From the NCBI GenBank assembly GCA_003999685.1, contig CP021226.1, forward strand, positions 2,046,001 through 2,110,000: DNA of 64,000 bases. Reading direction: 5' to 3'. The stretch comes from Taiwanofungus camphoratus. Taxonomy: Eukaryota; Basidiomycota; Agaricomycetes; Polyporales; Taiwanofungaceae. Shown one piece after another: positions 61,362 through 64,000 of this stretch. A program made the position numbers and the translations under genes. The notes beneath the pieces were generated by a model. That model was not told the origin of the DNA and searched no databases. It saw only the letters and a list, made by a program, of their open reading frames with translations. Numbering within the stretch: position 1 is the stretch's first letter; the number at the start of each line of letters is the position of its first letter.

Positions 61362-61907
61362 CGGATAGATTATAGAAGTGACGTTGAAGGCGAAGAGGGG
61401 CAAATTTATGGCGCGTTTTATGCTCCGGCTGGTCCCGAAATGCGTGAAGTGAGCACGTTCGCGCCGACGGACGCGACGTGCATCATACGCGTGTCTCTGA
61501 TGTCTCTTTCTGCCGTCTGTTTCCAGTACTTTGTTCTGTCTGTACAGAGGTCATGGCTCTGCCAATGAGGGCATAATTCAATCTCTATTATCATCTAGGA
61601 TTACTGGACCTCGATGTTGCCGTTGCCCCCACTGGGCGTATTGGGGTGGGGGAGGACGTGTCATTGATCACGTGGCCATTGCACCTTCCCGTTCCAATAC
61701 TTAGGATCGTCCTGCATAAATGCCTGGCCCGAATGTTGAGCGCTGCTGCTTGACGATGGGCGTGAACTGTGCATGCGGTAACGGTTGTCGATGGTCGATA
61801 CGACGGTGGAACCACTCATGGACATTCTCGCAGGTTCGCGCCGCACACCGACCCACTCTCTGTTCGGGAACGCTCATCTGGGCTTCGGATGACATAAGCC
61901 TGACCCT
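61362..61907. promoter_or_regulatory. Divergent promoter region of VDAC and CDC25-like genes
   Basis: The two start codons face away from each other across about 550 bases. No obvious TATA box is seen. A GC-rich block GGGGTGGGGGAGGACG lies at about 61643. No frame inside is convincing. Confidence 0.4.
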
Positions 61908-62607
61908 ATGCTGCGCCCTCTGTTACGACAGCCCTTTATCAAATCGATATTTACTGCTGCGTACTCCCATTTGTCCCCCAGAGTGCCCGCTATGCTCAAA
62001 TACATATCCCCGGACGTGAGTGCCCATTTGACCGCGCAGGCGGACTTGACCCGGAGGCTGATGTTCGCGCCGGTTCCCAGGAACTTGCGGCTATCATCAA
62101 GAGCGCCAAGGTCCCGATGAAGGACTATTGCGTCGTGGACGTGCGGGATGACGACTGGTACGGCGGAAACATCACGGGCGCCCACAACTCGCCCTCTCAT
62201 GGCTTCCTATCCAAAGTCGACGACCTCGTGGAGCAGACAAAGACAGTGCCGATGGTGATCTTCCATTGCGCATTATCACAGGTCCGGTGCGTTCGCGTTT
62301 TCGTCGATCTTTCGCTAAAGCGTTAGGAATGGCACTCTGATCTCCACTCACATCTTCGTAGTGGTCCAAAAGCTGCGAGTGTAGGTGGTGCCTTGCGGTC
62401 TAGTTCAGTCTGTGCCGTGTCTGAGCTCATAGTTGTCAGATCTATGCGAAGACACGTGATATTCTCCAGACGAAGGGTCAGGATATCCCGCACGAGGTCT
62501 TTGTCTTGCGCGGTGGTTTCCAAGATTTCCAGGCAAAATTCAAGGATGATCCCGAGCTCGTAGAAAATTGGGACAGGGAGGTCTGGGGAACTGACCTCCA
62601 TATCTGA
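61908..62607 (+). CDS. CDC25-like rhodanese-domain phosphatase / arsenate reductase family
   Basis: The ATG at 61908 gives MLRPLLRQPFIKSIFTAAYS, basic and hydrophobic, followed by an internal Met in MLKYISPDELAAIIKSAKVP. The rhodanese fold shows YCVVDVRDDDWYGGNITGAH, then the active site HCALSQVRGPKAA (a Cys-x5-Arg loop), and VFVLRGGFQDFQAKF. The protein is about 165 residues in three or four exons; the stop is the TGA at 62605. Small fungal proteins with this plan (Ibp1, Ych1, Acr2) are tyrosine phosphatases or arsenate reductases. The first Met would add a possible mitochondrial presequence, the second would give a cytosolic form; which is used cannot be told. Confidence 0.88.
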
Positions 62608-62766
62608 ACGCTACACTATGGCCTGGGTAATTGATCTTGGAGACACGGATTACATATTGGATGGGATTGCGATAATATAGTGTATCATTAGAACACCTAG
62701 ATGTGCTGTTTGCAATACATGAGGTGCTTGTCTTGACCTGAGTATTGTGTGTTCAGGTGTACCAAG

Positions 62767-63409
62767 TTACGGGTTAGTCTTCTGTTCTTGTGACTCAGGT
62801 GGCTGCCCCTCCTGCTTCTTCGCGAAACGTTTTGGAATCTGCTCGACGACCTGTTGGATTCGCCGTCGCTCCTCGTCTCGTGATGACCGGCATATTGACC
62901 TGTTCAGTGTTGGAAACGGTACGAACGCACTTCAGTACGACTGTCTGCGGGGGGATGAGGCTCAGGGCACGCACCATGTACCAATCGAGATGAGCATGAA
63001 TGTCCCCACCGCCCAGTTTGATGCTACGAACGGCCCTGTAAAAGTACTTGCTGGTCAGACCACCATACATAATTATAAACATAATTACAAGGGGGAACAT
63101 ACCAGCGCTCATCCCTCGGATGACCCCAACACCCGCCCCGCTCGCTATCCCACTTAGTAGGCTACTCCTTGCGCATGGAATCTCGTTTATCTTCCGCAAG
63201 TCGTCCCAGAAGGATATTCTCTACTTCGCACACGACGACCAATCAGTTACATGCAACGCGGTTCGAACGAGGGCAGAAAATACGCAAGGCGCAAGACGCA
63301 CCTTGACGGCTTCTTTTACATCTGTCCAGTAGTTCCCTGTGGTTTCTGCCTGGTACACTATCTTCTTTGGGGAGGATCCAGGTGAGGGTTCAGAAGGTGG
63401 AGAGTCCAT
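62767..63409 (-). CDS. COX20: Cytochrome c oxidase assembly protein COX20
   Basis: The ATG at 63409 gives MDSPPSEPSPGSSPKKIVYQ, with the first exon ending in VKEAVK. Further exons give RISFWDDLRKINEIPCARSS, LLSGIASGAGVGVIRGMSAG (TM1), PFVASNWAVGTFMLISIGTW (TM2) and SICRSSRDEERRRIQQVVEQ, ending IPKRFAKKQEGQPPE...KTNP at 62767. The IPCAR-SLL-GI-G motif and two close helices are typical of COX20 (FAM36A), the inner-membrane chaperone of Cox2. Length is about 135 residues, normal. Junctions I chose keep the frame open. The promoter faces that of the F-box gene to the right. Confidence 0.88.
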
Positions 63410-63591
63410 GTCGGGCGCTTGAAAGTGCTGCTTTCCAAAAAGGATGAGTTGCTTATATAATTATGATCCAGAGATGATCGCACTAGCAGCACGGTTGTCT
63501 TCTCAGTTCGAAATAATCGACTCTTTCTCTTCCACCACCACGACACCCAGATTCAAGTCGTTGTTAGCGGTTGTACTGATCATTATCTGGT

Positions 63592-64000
63592 ATGAACTTA
63601 TCTACACAAATGTCCAGTAGTTCACTCTCGACGGACAGCTCGAACATGGCTTGCACACCACTGAGGCTGCCCATCGAGATGTGCGACAACATACTCGATC
63701 ACCTCTGGGACGACCGCTCTACGCTCAAGGCGATATGACCTGCCGCACATGGCACCCGACTGTCCGCTACCATATGTTTTACACGGTGTCCATTAACAAC
63801 GCCTTCCAGTATGTCCAATTTGAGGAACTGCTACTGGACTCCCCAGAGATCACGCGCTGCGTCCGCACCCTTTCGATAACTGGGTCCCGTTGTTGGAGCT
63901 GAGGAGGGTCGGGCCCCTTCTCTTGCACAAATGGCATACTTACGAGATGTCAGAGAAGCTCGTGTCATTGCTGGACACATTGTTACCTGTGGTCAAGACC
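63592..64000 (+). pseudogene. F-box protein gene, frame-broken and cut by window end
   Basis: The ATG at 63592 (or in frame at 63610) leads to LRLPIEMCDNILDHLWDDRS and TLKA, a clear F-box start of the type very common in Agaricomycetes. The continuation MTCRTWHPTVRYHMFYTVSI is in the next frame, with the change of frame near 63735. A further shift near 63870 leads to WVPLLELRRVGPLLLHKWHT and VSLLDTLLPVVKT at the edge. Two frame changes without splice sites suggest a pseudogene or sequence errors; a few bases seem to be lost where TLKACSLTCRTW would be expected. F-box proteins bring substrates to SCF ubiquitin ligases. Confidence 0.6.

Noticed and set aside
1-64000. Retroelements, virus-like elements, CRISPR arrays, rRNA
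   Set aside because: No reverse transcriptase, integrase, capsid, transposase, regularly spaced repeats or rRNA sequence could be recognised on either strand.

Overview
The window looks like a gene-dense piece of an Agaricomycete (basidiomycete) genome, most likely a polypore-type wood-decay fungus. The evidence is many short GT-AG introns of about 50-70 bases, CG-rich coding exons, intron-containing tRNA-Lys genes, and a clan-CYP63-like P450. No retroelement, DNA transposase, rRNA or CRISPR array was recognised. All gene models were assembled by eye from splice signals, so exon edges are approximate unless stated.

Left part (1-15.6 kb): the 5' part of a small mitochondrial membrane protein gene with a duplicated exon pair (minus strand); a tRNA-Lys(TTT); an AT-rich gap; a long Ser/Thr kinase; a very long coiled-coil nuclear-basket protein of the TPR/Mlp1 family (minus); and, divergently, a MOB2 homologue.

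Middle (15.6-36.5 kb): a DCAF4-like WD40 gene lies between two diverged, inverted copies of a roughly 1.2-1.3 kb unit that includes promoter, leader splice donor and a short reading frame. A gene-poor stretch follows. Next come a long disordered protein ending in RA and PH domains, the FACT subunit Pob3 (minus), alpha-actinin and cofilin. MOB2, the RA-PH protein, alpha-actinin and cofilin all relate to polarity and actin.

Right part (36.5-64 kb): a PrpD-family 2-methylcitrate dehydratase, a multi-pass membrane protein, a P450 (minus), a dienelactone hydrolase, a tRNA-Lys(CTT), a divergent citrate-synthase-like gene (minus), two tandem DHA1-type MFS transporters and a class I methyltransferase. 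After these sit mitochondrial VDAC (minus), a CDC25/rhodanese-like phosphatase, COX20 (minus) and a frame-broken F-box gene that runs off the window.

The stretch from PrpD to the methyltransferase has the parts list of a metabolic neighbourhood (citrate-synthase-like, methylcitrate-dehydratase-like, P450, hydrolase, two exporters, methyltransferase). It has no polyketide, fatty-acid or terpene synthase in view. It is the best candidate here for an undescribed pathway, but this is inference only.
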